From Tridacna crocea (Eukaryota; Mollusca; Bivalvia; Cardiida; Cardiidae), in contig OX031073.1 of NCBI GenBank assembly GCA_943736015.1, forward strand, positions 31,585,210 through 31,649,209: a stretch of DNA of 64,000 nucleotides. The letters run 5' to 3'. Each line of letters starts with the position of its first letter. Position 1 is the first letter of the stretch. A model generated the notes under the pieces. The model ran no database searches and was not told where the DNA came from. It was given only the letters and a program-made list of their open reading frames with translations. The translations under genes were made by a program, and so were the position numbers. This document shows positions 39,449 through 49,741 of this stretch, one piece after another.

Positions 39449-39661
39449 ATAACATATCAACTTATTAGTGATGTTGCAATTACCAGGGCAGGTATTCAAA
39501 AACTAATATGAATTGTGTTTTATGTCTTACTTATTTAGAAGGTAATGCAATTTCTGACATTCTTTGTCTTCTTCTCAAGGATTTCTTGAATTTCAAAGTA
39601 ACAAAATCTTTGAGAAGAAGGCCAAGACAGGTATAAACTTTTATCCTGCATAATGAATAAA
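39449..39661 (+). promoter_or_regulatory. RAB3GAP1 proximal 3'UTR with hairpin and AATAAA
   Basis: An AATAAA signal at 39656-39661 lies about 210 nt after the stop. Between them, 39565-39584 (TGTCTTCTTCTCAAGGATTT) and 39604-39629 form an imperfect hairpin of about 20 bp per arm. A later AATAAA is at 40978-40983. Which is used cannot be told from the sequence. Confidence 0.5.
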
Positions 39662-39752
39662 TAGAAATTTTTGAGCGGATAGAGAAAACCTGAATTTTGC
39701 CAATACAAAGATATTTTCGGGGAGGTAGGGAGGGGGTGAATATATCCCTATT

Positions 39753-39817
39753 GGACAGTTTAGATCAAAGATCAGACTGCACATTCTGTGCAGTCTGATC
39801 TTGATCTATACTGTCCA
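39753..39817. repeat. GATCAGACTGCA hairpin repeat
   Basis: GGACAGTTTAGATCAAAGAT / CAGACTGCACA mirrored by TGTGCAGTCTGATCTTGATC and ACTGTCC. Arms about 28 bp. Confidence 0.88.
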
Positions 39818-40290
39818 CGAAGGATCAGCGAGTTGCGCTTATTAGCCTAAGGGTCAAGAAACTTGTTGGGTACAGGGCAAGAGGGGCTTGCGAATCACAA
39901 AGCCTAAAAGGTATAATGATGATTGTTCTACCATAGGTAGTGTATTAACCACGCCGGTCGTTCAAATTTTGTATGTCTTATGTTTTTGTGTCTGTTGTTT
40001 TTGATGTCTCCATTTCACAATATCAGCAACTCTATAGAAGTGTTTAAAAGAAATATTTGTTAATGATAATAAGTTTCAAATTTGCAGGTTTCTTTGTTTC
40101 AGGGGATGTAAATCTCAGTATCAGTGTATACTCAAGGTCAAACTGTATGTAGAATACCATCTTGCCTTGACCTATGCCAGCTGAAAGCCACTCAAATTAT
40201 CTGTTACACTGAAAAAAAAAAGAGGTTAAACAATCTACTAATTTTACCTGCTTTTTGCTTATACCTGAGCTCTGCTCATTGCAAAGGGGC

Positions 40291-40519
40291 TTAACCCTTT
40301 ACTCCATAGATACTCATTTCTACGCATTACTTGTAAGAGCCTTTGGAAAACATTGTGGCAAAAGGTGAAATTGCTCGTCACGAGCAATTTCACGTTTTGC
40401 CACAATGTTTTCTACACTATCAAAAGGTGTCCTATACACATAAGAAACGGCTTCATCCTTGCTGTTATTTAGGGTCAGTTAGAGATATCATAGAAATGCC
40501 TTATGGGGTAAAGGGTTAA
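40291..40519 (-). mobile_element. TTAA-pal element, GCTCG-core subtype, full length
   Basis: TTAACCCTTTACTCCATAG to GGGGTAAAGGGTTAA; core AAATTGCTCGTCACGAGCAA, arms GGCAAAAGGTG / CACGTTTTGCC. Confidence 0.94.
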
Positions 40520-40655
40520 TGCATCTGCAAAAAGTATCAACCCAGGTCAGCCTGCATTGGTCAATTTTCTGTAGGGCAAAGGACCAATCTACCTGAAGAT
40601 TTATTCAATTGTTCAAAAAGTTGTTCTAATGCATATAATGGCCTGTAACATGGGA

Positions 40656-40868
40656 AAAGGGGCATTCGGACATTAGCGTAAAGCGTCCTCTTGGATCAAC
40701 TTGCGCAGTCTGAGCAGGCTGATCCGAAATGATATTTTCCGTTTTTACATAATTTTCTGTTTTGCGCAAGTCTTCTGAAGTAAAGTGCTGTCTCGGATTA
40801 GCCAGCGAGTACTGCACAGGCTACTCCGAGACGACACTTTCCGCAAATGTCCGAATGCACCTTTTTGC
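40656..40868. mobile_element. inverted-repeat element with GCATTCGGACATT ends
   Basis: AAAAGGGGCATTCGGACATT at the left is mirrored by AATGTCCGAATGCACCTTTT at the right. Inner arms GCGTAAAGCGTC / GACACTTTCCGC and GGATCAACTTGCGCAGTCTG / CAGCGAGTACTGCACAGGCT are partly paired. No coding capacity. Confidence 0.78.
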
Positions 40869-41106
40869 GTGTTGAACGCCATGTTATGTGATGACTTGGG
40901 CGGGTATAATGAATCATGGAGGTATATCAAACCCCATTTTGCCAGAGGATGGCTCTTTTATATTTTTGTGAAGTGCAATAAAATATGTATATATAATGTA
41001 TGTATAATTGTTCCAGATTATATGTTTTGCTCTCAGAGGGCCAATCATAAAGTACTATGAAGAAATGGCCCTTTAGAAAATCAATTATTGTATTACTTAT
41101 ACTTGC

Positions 41107-41167
41107 TTAACTCGTTACTACACAATCCTGATTTTTAACGACCCTGAGAAAGAAGCCTTTTGAAAAC
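41107..41167 (-). mobile_element. TTAA-pal left fragment joined to an exon copy
   Basis: TTAACTCGTTACTACACAAT to GAAGCCTTTTGAAAACA, then abruptly the exon-18 copy. The palindrome and the other end are missing. Confidence 0.8.
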
Positions 41168-41278
41168 AATCATGCTCCCATGACTGAGGATATGCTGGAG
41201 GAACATGCAGAAGTTCTTGAGAAGTAAGAAATACATTTGTTGGAAAAATTTTAATTTTCTTTCACTCTCTAGTATTTT
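41168..41278 (+). pseudogene. displaced copy of RAB3GAP1 exon 18 end plus start of intron 18
   Basis: GCTCCCATGACTGAGGATAT onward matches 29812-29905: the last 48 coding bases, the GTAAGA donor and about 45 bp of intron (AAATACATTTGTTGGAAAAA, TTTTAATTTTCTTT). Coding differences are two silent changes and GCC to GAG (Ala to Glu). No other exon accompanies it. Confidence 0.93.
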
Positions 41279-41325
41279 ACCCGCCGCTCTGGTTTCCCAG
41301 TGACACTGGTACCCAGCGTCACTCC

Positions 41326-41396
41326 AGTACAGATCCAAGATCAGACTGAACAGTCTTTGCAGTTTGCCAGTGAGCTTGATCTTTGTCGTCTTCCAA
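41326..41396. repeat. GATCAGACTG hairpin repeat, diverged
   Basis: GTACAGATCCAAGATCAGAC and TTTGCAGTTTGCC, GAGCTTGATCTTTGTCG in inverted order. Confidence 0.5.
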
Positions 41397-41510
41397 AGCC
41401 CACGCTTTCGCTTTTGCAGCTGAAAGGGATAAAAAAAAAAAATAGATATTATGAATCTTGTTCAACATCCTCGGGAGAAAGTTAATTCACTGCTATCTCT
41501 CAATATCCTT

Positions 41511-42933
41511 TTTTAGCTTACCTGAGCACAACGTGCTCAAGGGGAGCTTTTAGGATCACCCAGTGTGCGTCGTGCGTCGTGCGTCGTCAACAATTCTTTA
41601 AACATCAACTCCTCCTAAACCGCTGGGCGGATTTGGACCAAACTTGGCTGGAATGTTCCTTGGGAGGTCCTCTTTAAAAACTGTTCACAGAATTTGATTC
41701 CGTCAAAAACTCTGGTTGCCATGGCAACGAAATAGAATTTTTTAGGAAATTCTTTAAAAATCTTCTTCTCTGGAACCGCTGGCTAGATTTTAAAATAATT
41801 TCACAGAGATGTTCCTTAGGTGACCCTTTTCAAAAATTGTTCACGAAATTTTGATCCGTCAAGAAACATGGCTCTGGTGAATGGGGGCTTCTTGCACTAT
41901 ACAGAAATGATGAAATTCTTAAAAAATCTTCCTCTCTGAAACCGCTGGCCAGATTTTAAAATAATTTCACACAGATGTTCCTTCGGTGACCCTTTTCAAA
42001 AATTGTTCGCGAAATTTTGATCCGTCAAGAAACATGGCTCTGGTGAATGGGGGCTTCTTGCACTATACAGAAATGATGAAATTCTTAAAAATTCTTCTTC
42101 TCTGAAACCGCTGGCCAGATTTTAAAATAATTTCACAGAAATGTTCCTTGGGTGACCCTTTTCAAAATTTGTTCGCGAAATTTTGATTCGTCAAGAAACA
42201 TGGCTCTGGTGAATGGGGGCTACTTGCGCTACAGGGAAATGAAGAAATTCTTAAAAATTCTTCTTCTCTCGAACGGCTAGTCAGATTTTAAAATAATTTC
42301 ACAGAGATATTCCTTGGGTGACCCTTTTCAAAAATTGTTCGCGAAATTTTGATTCATCAAGAAACATGGCTCTGGTGAATGGGGGCTACTTGCACTATAG
42401 GACAATGAAGAAATTCTTTAAAATTCTTCTTCTCTGAAATGGCTGGTCAGATTTTGGAAAATTTTCACAGAGATATTCCTTGGGTGACCCTTTTCGAAAA
42501 TTGTTCATGAAAGTTTGATTCGTAAAGAAACATTGGTCTGGTGAATGGGGGCTACTTGCACTATATGGAAATAAAGAAATTCTTGAAAATTCTTCTTCTC
42601 TGAAACGGCTGGTCAGATTTGAAAATTGTTTCACTGAAATATTCCTTGAATGGCCTTTTTCAAAATGTGTTCGTGAAATTTTGATAGGTCAAGAAACATG
42701 GCTCTAGTGAATGGGGGCTACTTGCACTGTACGGAAATCAAGAAACTCCTAAAAATTCTTCTTTGTTGAAACTGCTGGTCAGATTTTGAGAGGACTTTTA
42801 CAGGTGACCTTAAAAAAATTGCTTGGCAAAATAATGATTTTGTTTCTAGTGTTTCAATACCTTCAAAAAAAAAAAGGCTATGGTCCTCTAAAAAATTCAG
42901 GTGAGCGATCCAGGGCCATCTTGGCCCTCTTGT
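41511..42933 (+). mobile_element. GAGCACAACGTGCTC dispersed repeat, long copy 1
   Basis: Same start and end as 36098-36670. Internal 166-bp units (CATGGCTCTGGTGAATGGGG, CAGATTTTAAAATAATTTCA, TTCCTTGGGTGACCC) recur about six times: ATGGGGGCTT at 41881, 42047, 42213, 42379. Ends in a GGGCCATCTTGGCCC hairpin then TCTTGT. Confidence 0.9.
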
Positions 42934-43255
42934 TATATGTTTGGCAGTACATGTAAATTTTAATCAAGTTTGACATTCGAGTTGGAAAAAATTGTCGTTA
43001 TCTGGAAGAAAGAGTTATCTGCCGTTTAGAAAAAATATAAGTACCGAATGATCGGAATTATTTTTATCTCCTCTGTCCAAAGGCGGGCGTGTGCCTTTCG
43101 TGGGTCCGTGAGTGCATTTACTTTCTCTCCCGCCGAAGGTTAGGGGATATATTTTTTGCATTGTCCGTCCGTCCGGATAGATATCTTCTCAAACCGTGGA
43201 TGAAAGTTGGTGTAACTTCATACCTGTTTTCCTTTTGGTAGTCCGCCGATACCCC
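42934..43255. other. spacer between the two long dispersed repeats
   Basis: 43070-43255 (GTCCGTCCGTCCGG, AAAGTTGGTGTAACTTCATA) looks like another repeat fragment. No gene. Confidence 0.35.
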
Positions 43256-44611
43256 TTTTTAGCTCCCCTGAGCACAACGTGCTCAAGGGGAGCTTCTATG
43301 ATCACCCGGTGTCCGTCGTCCGTCGTGCTTCGTCCGTCGTGCGTCGTCAACAATTCTTTAAAGATCAACTCCTCCTAAACCGCTGGGCCAATTTAAACCA
43401 AACTTGGCTGGAATGTTCCTTGGGAGGTCCTCTTTAAAAGTTGTGCACAGAATTTGATTCCGTCAAAAACTCTGGTTGCCATGGCAACCAAATGAAATTT
43501 TTTAGCAAATTCTTTAAAAATCTTCTTCTCTGAAACCGCAGGTCAGATTTTGAAATAATTTCACAGATATATTCCTTGGGTGACCCTTTTCAAAAACTGT
43601 TCGTGAAATTTTGATCCGTCGAAAAATGTGGCTCTGGTGAATGGGGGCTACTTGCACTAAAAAGAAATGAAGGAATTCTTAAAAATTCTTCTTCTCTGAA
43701 ACCGCTGGTCAAATTTTGAAATAATTTCGCAGATATGTTCCCTGGGTGACCCTTTTCAAAAATTGTTCGTGAGATTTTGATCCGTCAAAAAATGTGGCTC
43801 TGGTGAATGGGGGCTAATTGCACTATATACATGTAGAAATGAAGGAATCCATAAAAATTCTTCTTCTCTGAAACCGCTCGTCAGATTTTGGAATAATTTC
43901 ACAGAGATGTTCCTTGGGTGACCCTTTTCAAAAATTGTTCGTGAAATTTTGATCCGTCAAGAAGCACGGCTCTGGTGAATTGGGGCTACTTGCACTGTGC
44001 AGAAATTAAGAAATTCTTAAAAATTCTTCTTCTCTGAAACCGCTGGTCAGAATTTTAAATAATTTCACAGAGATGTTCCTTGGATGACCCTTTCCAAAAA
44101 ACTTTTCGCGAAATTTTGATCCGTCAAGAAACACGGCCCTTGTGAATGGGGGCTACTTGCACTATGGGGAAATGAAGAAATTCTTAAAAATTCTTCTTCT
44201 CTGAAACCACTGGTCAGAATTTGAAATAATGTCACAGAAATGTTTCTTTGGTAACCCTTTTCAAAAGTTGTTCGCAAAATGCTGATTTGTCAAGAAACAT
44301 GGCTCTGGTGAATGGGGGCTACTTGCACTATTTGGCCATGAAGAAATTCCTTTTCTCTGAAACTGATAATCAGATTTTGAAATAATTTCACAGAAATGTT
44401 TCTTGGATGACCCTTTTCAAAAATTGCTTGAGAAATTTTGATCCATCAAGAAACATGGCTCTGATGGCTGTGGGCTATTTACACTATACAGACCTCAAGA
44501 AATTCTTAAAAATTCTTCTTCTCTGAAATGGCTGATTAAAATTTGAAAAATTTGGCTATGGTTCTCTCAGAATTTCAAGTGAGCGACCCAGGGCCATCTT
44601 GGCCCTCTTGT
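43256..44611 (+). mobile_element. GAGCACAACGTGCTC dispersed repeat, long copy 2
   Basis: TTTTTAGCTCCCCTGAGCAC start, GTCCGTCGTCCGTCGTGC tract, about seven 166-bp units, end GGCCATCTTGGCCCTCTTGT. Same orientation as copy 1, 320 bp away. Not translatable; element class unknown. Confidence 0.9.
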
Positions 44612-45556
44612 TTTATTTCTATTACAGTCAAACATCTCGTTTCTTCTAGACAAATATACGTAGTAAAACTCCTTATTTATGTTGTTTATCATAAGCCAGG
44701 GAAAACATTATTTGTTTATTTAATGAAATACCATGTCATTGAAAAATGGGGGCTTAATGTAAAATTTCTTTATGGACCAATAACAAAATACCTTGTATGC
44801 ATGTACCTCTTTTATGTTTGTATCATACAAGGTCTTTTTCGACAGGGGAGGAGGTAGGGAGAATTTGAACCCATTTAAATCTTTGATTGCTATGGCAACA
44901 ATCTACCTCCCCCCCCCCATCCCCATTTCCCCCCCCCCCCCCAAAAAAAAAGAAAAAGAAATATTAAAAATCTTCTCCAATGGGGCAGATTGGAATTCAA
45001 ATTGGCATAAATTATCTTTTGATAAACGTCTTTCAGAGTTCTTGATATAATTTTGATCTGGCAAAGAAGTTGCGTGCTAAAGCTTAATTTAACTGAAGTT
45101 CACAACAAGCTTTTTTTAAGCTTATTGTAATGATCTAGGGAAATGGCTCAATTTGCCCATTACAGATGCATCGTAATTTGTCAGCGCTTATCACTTTTTG
45201 ATCATAAAATGACTTGTATTTATATAATTATATACGTTTTTCGTATAGAAAATGTTCAATTTTAATCATGACGATTTTTTTTTTTTGTTTTTCATCTGAT
45301 GTTAATGGTGGTGTTCTGATGAGTTAAATTAATAACATGAAGTAAACTTTGCGTTGTTCATTTTTGCCCTAAACTTTGCCATTCATGCTAAAGAAAAAAA
45401 AAAGGGTATTCTGTTTAGTTTTAAAAATCTTGTCAAGGGACTCTTAGATATGGATCCCTTAGTCTGCTATGTAGGTAAAACAAAACTCATGCTGATAGTA
45501 AAAACCTAAATGCTATTATTTCAAATTTATCTTTGGAGGAAAATAACTCTTTTATC
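44612..45556. other. intergenic, mostly featureless
   Basis: C- and A-runs at 44908-44952. Around 44870-45070, GCTATGGCAACAATC and TTGATCTGGCAAAGAAG may be a decayed GAGCACAACGTGCTC-type unit. Confidence 0.35.
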
Positions 45557-45622
45557 GGACAGTGTAGATCCAAGATCAGACTGCACCTTCTGTGCAGTCT
45601 GATCTTGATCTACACATTCCGC
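45557..45622. repeat. GATCAGACTGCA hairpin repeat
   Basis: GGACAGTGTAGATCCAAGAT / CAGACTGCAC mirrored by GTGCAGTCTGATCTTGATCT and ACAC. Confidence 0.88.
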
Positions 45623-46170
45623 TCAAGGTCAGTGAATCGCGCATAGCTACCTATTGGTGTAACTTCATTGACATTTTGCATGATTGAGATTTCGTTAGAC
45701 CTATGTGAAGGCGTATTCACAGACATTATTATGGCATGTGAAAAACTTTTTACTTGTTTAAGGTTAGGCTTAATTTTTGCTATGACATTGCAACATGCAC
45801 TTCTATGGTTAAACAATTGTATAAAATGCACGGTTACTTTTGTTGAAAACGTTCAGGTTTTTTTGCGCGTTTAAATAAACGGATTGTTGTTTTGCAATCA
45901 GTGACTCAAGTCTATTTTCATTACTCCGGATACATAGAGGATATTTGTGTTTTACGATGAAAGATCCAGGAAATCCATTTCATGTAACAACCAACTAAAT
46001 CCTGAGGTAAAATGGTCCATAGACATGCAGAAAATTGACCAATAGCGAAAGGTTTTGGCCCATTTTTATCCGTGCTGACTGCCTAGGCTGACCTAGGTTG
46101 ATGGAATTGAAGATACTTTATACAGCATGTTGAAAGCTGTTTTTGCCAGAGCATTAGCAATACATGACAG

Positions 46171-46397
46171 TTAACCCATTACCACTCAATCCCTACTTTT
46201 GACGCCCCTGAGAAAGAAGCCTTTAGGAAACATTGTGGGAAAAGGAGAAAATGCTGGTAACCAGCATTTTCTCCTTTTCCCACAATGTTTTCTACCCTTC
46301 TCAAAACAAATTTCAAATTTTCAGTCACTTTTATTTTGTCGTCTGCAAATGCTTTCGATTTGGACAAACCTAAAATTTTGTCGTTTGGTAATGAGTT
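46171..46397 (-). mobile_element. TTAA-pal element, full length
   Basis: TTAACCCATTACCACTC to GGTAATGAGTTTA; perfect palindrome. Confidence 0.93.
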
Positions 46398-46495
46398 TAC
46401 ACTTATCCTGCTAAAAAATTAAAATTAAATTTTCAATTTGATACTAATAACTAAAAAAATTCTGATTCAAATTTATGAAAATATATCTCCTTACT

Positions 46496-46558
46496 GGACA
46501 GTGTAGATCAAAGATCAGACTGCACGTTCTGTGCAGTCTGATCTTGATCTGAGCTGTA
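46496..46558. repeat. GATCAGACTGCA hairpin repeat
   Basis: GGACAGTGTAGATCAAAGAT / CAGACTGCACG mirrored by CTGTGCAGTCTGATCTTGAT. Confidence 0.88.
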
Positions 46559-46804
46559 GGGCCAGCGAGTCTAGCTTAGCAGCCAAAGGTCCACTAGGTA
46601 AACCTACATGCTAAATTTGGTGGCCCTAGGCCGTATGGCTAGGTAGTAGAAGAATTTTATAAGCCCATATAAAACCTGTGACCCTCGGGCCGGGTCCAAG
46701 AAAAAAGATTGGAGAAAGTAGGGGGTGTGCAGATAGGTGTAGAGTGTTCGGCCTAATGCTGAAGATTTCGTCTATAGTAAAGCATATATAGAGAAAAACA
46801 ATTA

Positions 46805-46945
46805 ATAAAACATTTTCTCCTTTTCCCGCAATGCTTTCTGCTCCTTTCAAAACATAATTTATCGTTTGATCTATATTTCTTAAGTCGTCTGCAAAAGCTT
46901 CCAATTTGAAATACTCTAAAATTTTTATGTTTGGTAAATATTTAA
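46805..46945 (-). mobile_element. TTAA-pal half element
   Basis: Begins ACATTTTCTCCTTTTCCCGC, inside the palindrome right arm, and runs to GGTAAATATTTAA. Confidence 0.75.
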
Positions 46946-47219
46946 ATTCAACAGGTGAAGGGGTAAAAAAATCAAAAGTCTTATCATGTATGTTGATTTG
47001 CAAAACAGACAAAAACAAAAACGAGGCAAAAAAGAAAATATTTTTCTGAATCATTGCGTGCTTGTGTATCATTGGAGGATCAAAGAACACAGATGAATGG
47101 AATTTGTCGGTTCTGTTGTAGGCGGTATTTTTTGGGGAAATATACGAATGCCTTTTATTTATGACCAGAATATTAGATTTCAAAGAGACTAGATTGAGAC
47201 AATCGAGTAGTATAGTAGT

Positions 47220-47249
47220 AATGTCACGTTATAAAACACGTGACATTGG
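47220..47249. repeat. short hairpin
   Basis: AATGTCACGT / ACGTGACATT around TATAAAAC. Confidence 0.6.
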
Positions 47250-49073
47250 TGAGCCATCTCCCACTCGTACGTCTGCACGTTGCAAGTAACGTTTAAATAT
47301 AAATTTTCATTAATCCGTGTATTTTTCCCCGTATTTTCCCAGCGAGACGATCTCCAACACTAGATCGTTTTATATTTACTATGAGACGACTGCGACATAA
47401 ATAAAATCGGTGACCAGGGGGAACTTACACTATTCCTTAGCTCAACATGATGAAGGCTATTCTTAGACATGTCGCTAACGGTACAAAATACTATAGATGG
47501 CGCGAGGAGATAGATATATTTGAAAGAAATCGCTTGAAAAATTCCAATATATATGTTTCGGGAGACATCAGAAATAGAGCGTTTTTTTTTTTCTTTTGTA
47601 CTTTGTCCTACAATGCTCTCCAAAGTTGCCCTCTCAGTGGAAACTTCGTTTACGATAATACGGTGAAAGTTTTCTCAGAGATTCCCATGAAAATAACCAC
47701 AATATCAGTTACTGTGAAAACTATCGCCAAATTAATTACAGTGAATAAGTTGTAGACTTGTTTAATTACGTGATGTATCTCTCAGTTTAACGTCATGTTG
47801 ACATTTTTCACAGGTGATTTCTGAAAACACCGAATGACGAGCCGATCCCATGACATAGGCCTACTACTAGTATTAGCAATATCATACGGACGCAGTTGAT
47901 CTATCCTCTGCGTGTCATAATTATGCTACAATGACTAGTTTATTACGTACAAGTGAACAGCTTCAAAAAAGGTGATAAAAACCCCACACAACAATTTCAC
48001 AAACATCCACACCTATTTTATCAAAATAAACCTGGCGAATAGGTCTGTCATGAAAGATTTCAAGCGGAAGTAGTCTACCTACACTCTCCATCAACATCTC
48101 TTCTCGACTATCTTAAAGACGTTCATGACAAATTCTTCCAACGGACAGATTTTTTTTAAACTTTGCACATACAAAGCTCATCATGTCTCTTGTAGATTAC
48201 AATGAAAAAAAATGGGGGTCCCTGTGCTCGTTTCCGAGAAATTCGCTTTTGAAAAAGGTATATACAGTAACAAAATTCAGCATATACTGGATTTAACACA
48301 CTTTCTTTGAATTAAACAGGAAAATTGCCAGAAGAATATACAAATATACATCACTTTAAAGAAAAATAATTCAGTTTTGCACAAAAAACATATAAAAGCC
48401 TGGTTCTGAGCATGGCAAATGTACCAATATGCATTTTATATATAGAACATTATGTTAAAAAGGGAGATAATTTGACCGGATTAAGGGTTAATTTTCAACA
48501 AAAACATACCTTCTAACGGACAGATTTTTTTTTTAAATTTCCACAATCATAGTACTTATAAATCTTGACAATAAGAAAAAATAAAAATGGCACCTACCCG
48601 TGCTTCTTTCCCCAGGAAAAAGGGTTGAAGGTCACATTGGAAGTTAATTTTTTTCAAGGAAAGGGATAAAAGCTCGGCTGACATGATGGAAAAAGGAAAA
48701 ATTATTCAGTGGAAGAAATTTTCCCTTTTCCCACAGTATTTTTCAAAGAGGAAATAGCTCTACTTCAAGAAATAGGTATACTTCAACAGCTTCAATTTTC
48801 TGCCTGTTTCATTGTTTGCTGTGTAACTCGACTTTTTTCCAGCTAATTCTTTACCAGTTATATCATCCTTACACTGGCAGGTTAGTTTTGATGCTATCAC
48901 CTTCTCCGGAAAGGATAGCATGACAACTGGCCTGCCAGTTTCAGGAAAACGTCAGAAGCTGTGTCATTTTCATCGTTGGATGGCTGACATTGCGTAAAAA
49001 ATTCCCTTTTCCACGACAGATAAGCATTCGTTTTGGTGAAAACTTCCCCTTTTTATTTCAACCATAGAATACC
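47250..49073. other. intergenic, no gene recognised
   Basis: 48145-48260 and 48510-48640 are diverged direct repeats (AACGGACAGATTTTTTTT, GTGCTYSTTTCC). About 48680-48740 has a GGAAAAAGGAAAAATTATTC / GGAAGAAATTTTCCC imperfect hairpin like a decayed TTAA-pal core. The 102-codon frame at 47447-47755 resembles nothing known to me. Confidence 0.4.
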
Positions 49074-49172
49074 ATGGCTAGTGCAACAGTGCCATTACCA
49101 TCCATAGAATGTTCTTCCTGTAAAAGTGCACCATCGGTCCGCTGTTACTATTGCCATTTGTGCGAAAAATAG
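49074..49172 (+). pseudogene. 32-residue Cys-rich open frame, possible B-box/TRIM remnant
   Basis: ATG in a strong ACCATGG context opens a frame reading IECSSCKSAPSVRCYYCHLC and ending EK-stop. Cys13, Cys16, Cys24 and Cys27 have the C-x2-C-x7-C-x2-C spacing seen at the start of B-box zinc fingers, but the rest of the finger is missing. Molluscs have many TRIM-like genes. Could also be chance. Confidence 0.3.
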
Positions 49173-49304
49173 ATAATAGCGCTGATAGTTTTACTATCTG
49201 TGAGAAATACACATGCGCAGTATGGATGCGCGTAAACATTTATACCAAACGTCGTTAAATATAGGTCGCCGGCGTCTGCCGGGCGACCAATAAACTCAAC
49301 TCTC

Positions 49305-49517
49305 CACCAGTGTGGTGTCCGTGGTCGTGAGGTAGAGCGTCAGCCTCATAACCTAAAGGTCCTGAGTTCGATACCCGGGAGCGGGTGTCAGCATTGGGAT
49401 TTTTCATAGGCCCACACATTCGGCGCGAGTACTGGTGTAGTTCCCAGAGAGCCGAATCGAGAGAGATTAGTATAAGTTGTAAGAACTTGTTTCTCAATCG
49501 ATGTAATATAAATATGT
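49305..49517 (+). mobile_element. tRNA-derived SINE, third type
   Basis: GTCGTGAGGTAGAGCGTCAG (box A region) and GAGTTCGATACCC (box B region) head, GGCCCACACATTCGGCGCGA middle, end GAGAGATTAGTATAAGTTGT, CTCAATCGATGTAATATAAA. The 38331-38398 fragment is its 3' end. Confidence 0.85.
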
Positions 49518-49741
49518 TTAACTCTTTACCAGATGATAAAGTGTTATAGTCCTTCGTATGTAAGCATGCACAGAAGACAAATATGGCTCAAAAGACGGCC
49601 TCTGGTTTATCTAGGTAGAAAAAATTGAAGGGAGAGAAAGGAGACAACGCTGTTCATAGCAGTATTGTCTCCTCTTGCCAAAGTATTGACATCTATAGTC
49701 ATCTTTCATAGAGTTGTTAATGCACAGGATAGTTTGTTTAA
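49518..49741 (+). mobile_element. TTAA-pal element, diverged core subtype
   Basis: TTAACTCTTTACCAGATG start. Core GGAGACAACGCTGTTCATAG / CAGTATTGTCTCC: a third core sequence that still pairs. Confidence 0.8.

Larger units (their letters stand above)
37810..38971 (+). mobile_element. tRNA-SINE with 13-bp target duplication, split by two TTAA elements
   Basis: CCCTTGACAACAA at 37810-37822 and 38959-38971 flank a SINE of the CCCTGGCT type (head CTAGCCAGTGGGTAGTG and TTTGATCCCTGGCT; body 37880-38079). Its tail resumes at 38934 (ACACCATGCAATCAATCAAG) after insertion of 38080-38309 and 38306-38933 at a TTAA. Confidence 0.9.

Noticed and set aside
41168..41278. A second RAB3GAP1 gene copy
   Set aside because: Only the end of exon 18 and the start of its intron are present; no other exon is found nearby.
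43196..43378. 60-codon frame
   Set aside because: It runs across the start of the GAGCACAACGTGCTC repeat and has no conserved features.
46626..47183. 185-codon open frame on the minus strand
   Set aside because: Its middle (FKLEAFADD, GKGEN) is a translated TTAA-pal half element and the rest has no similarity that I recognise.
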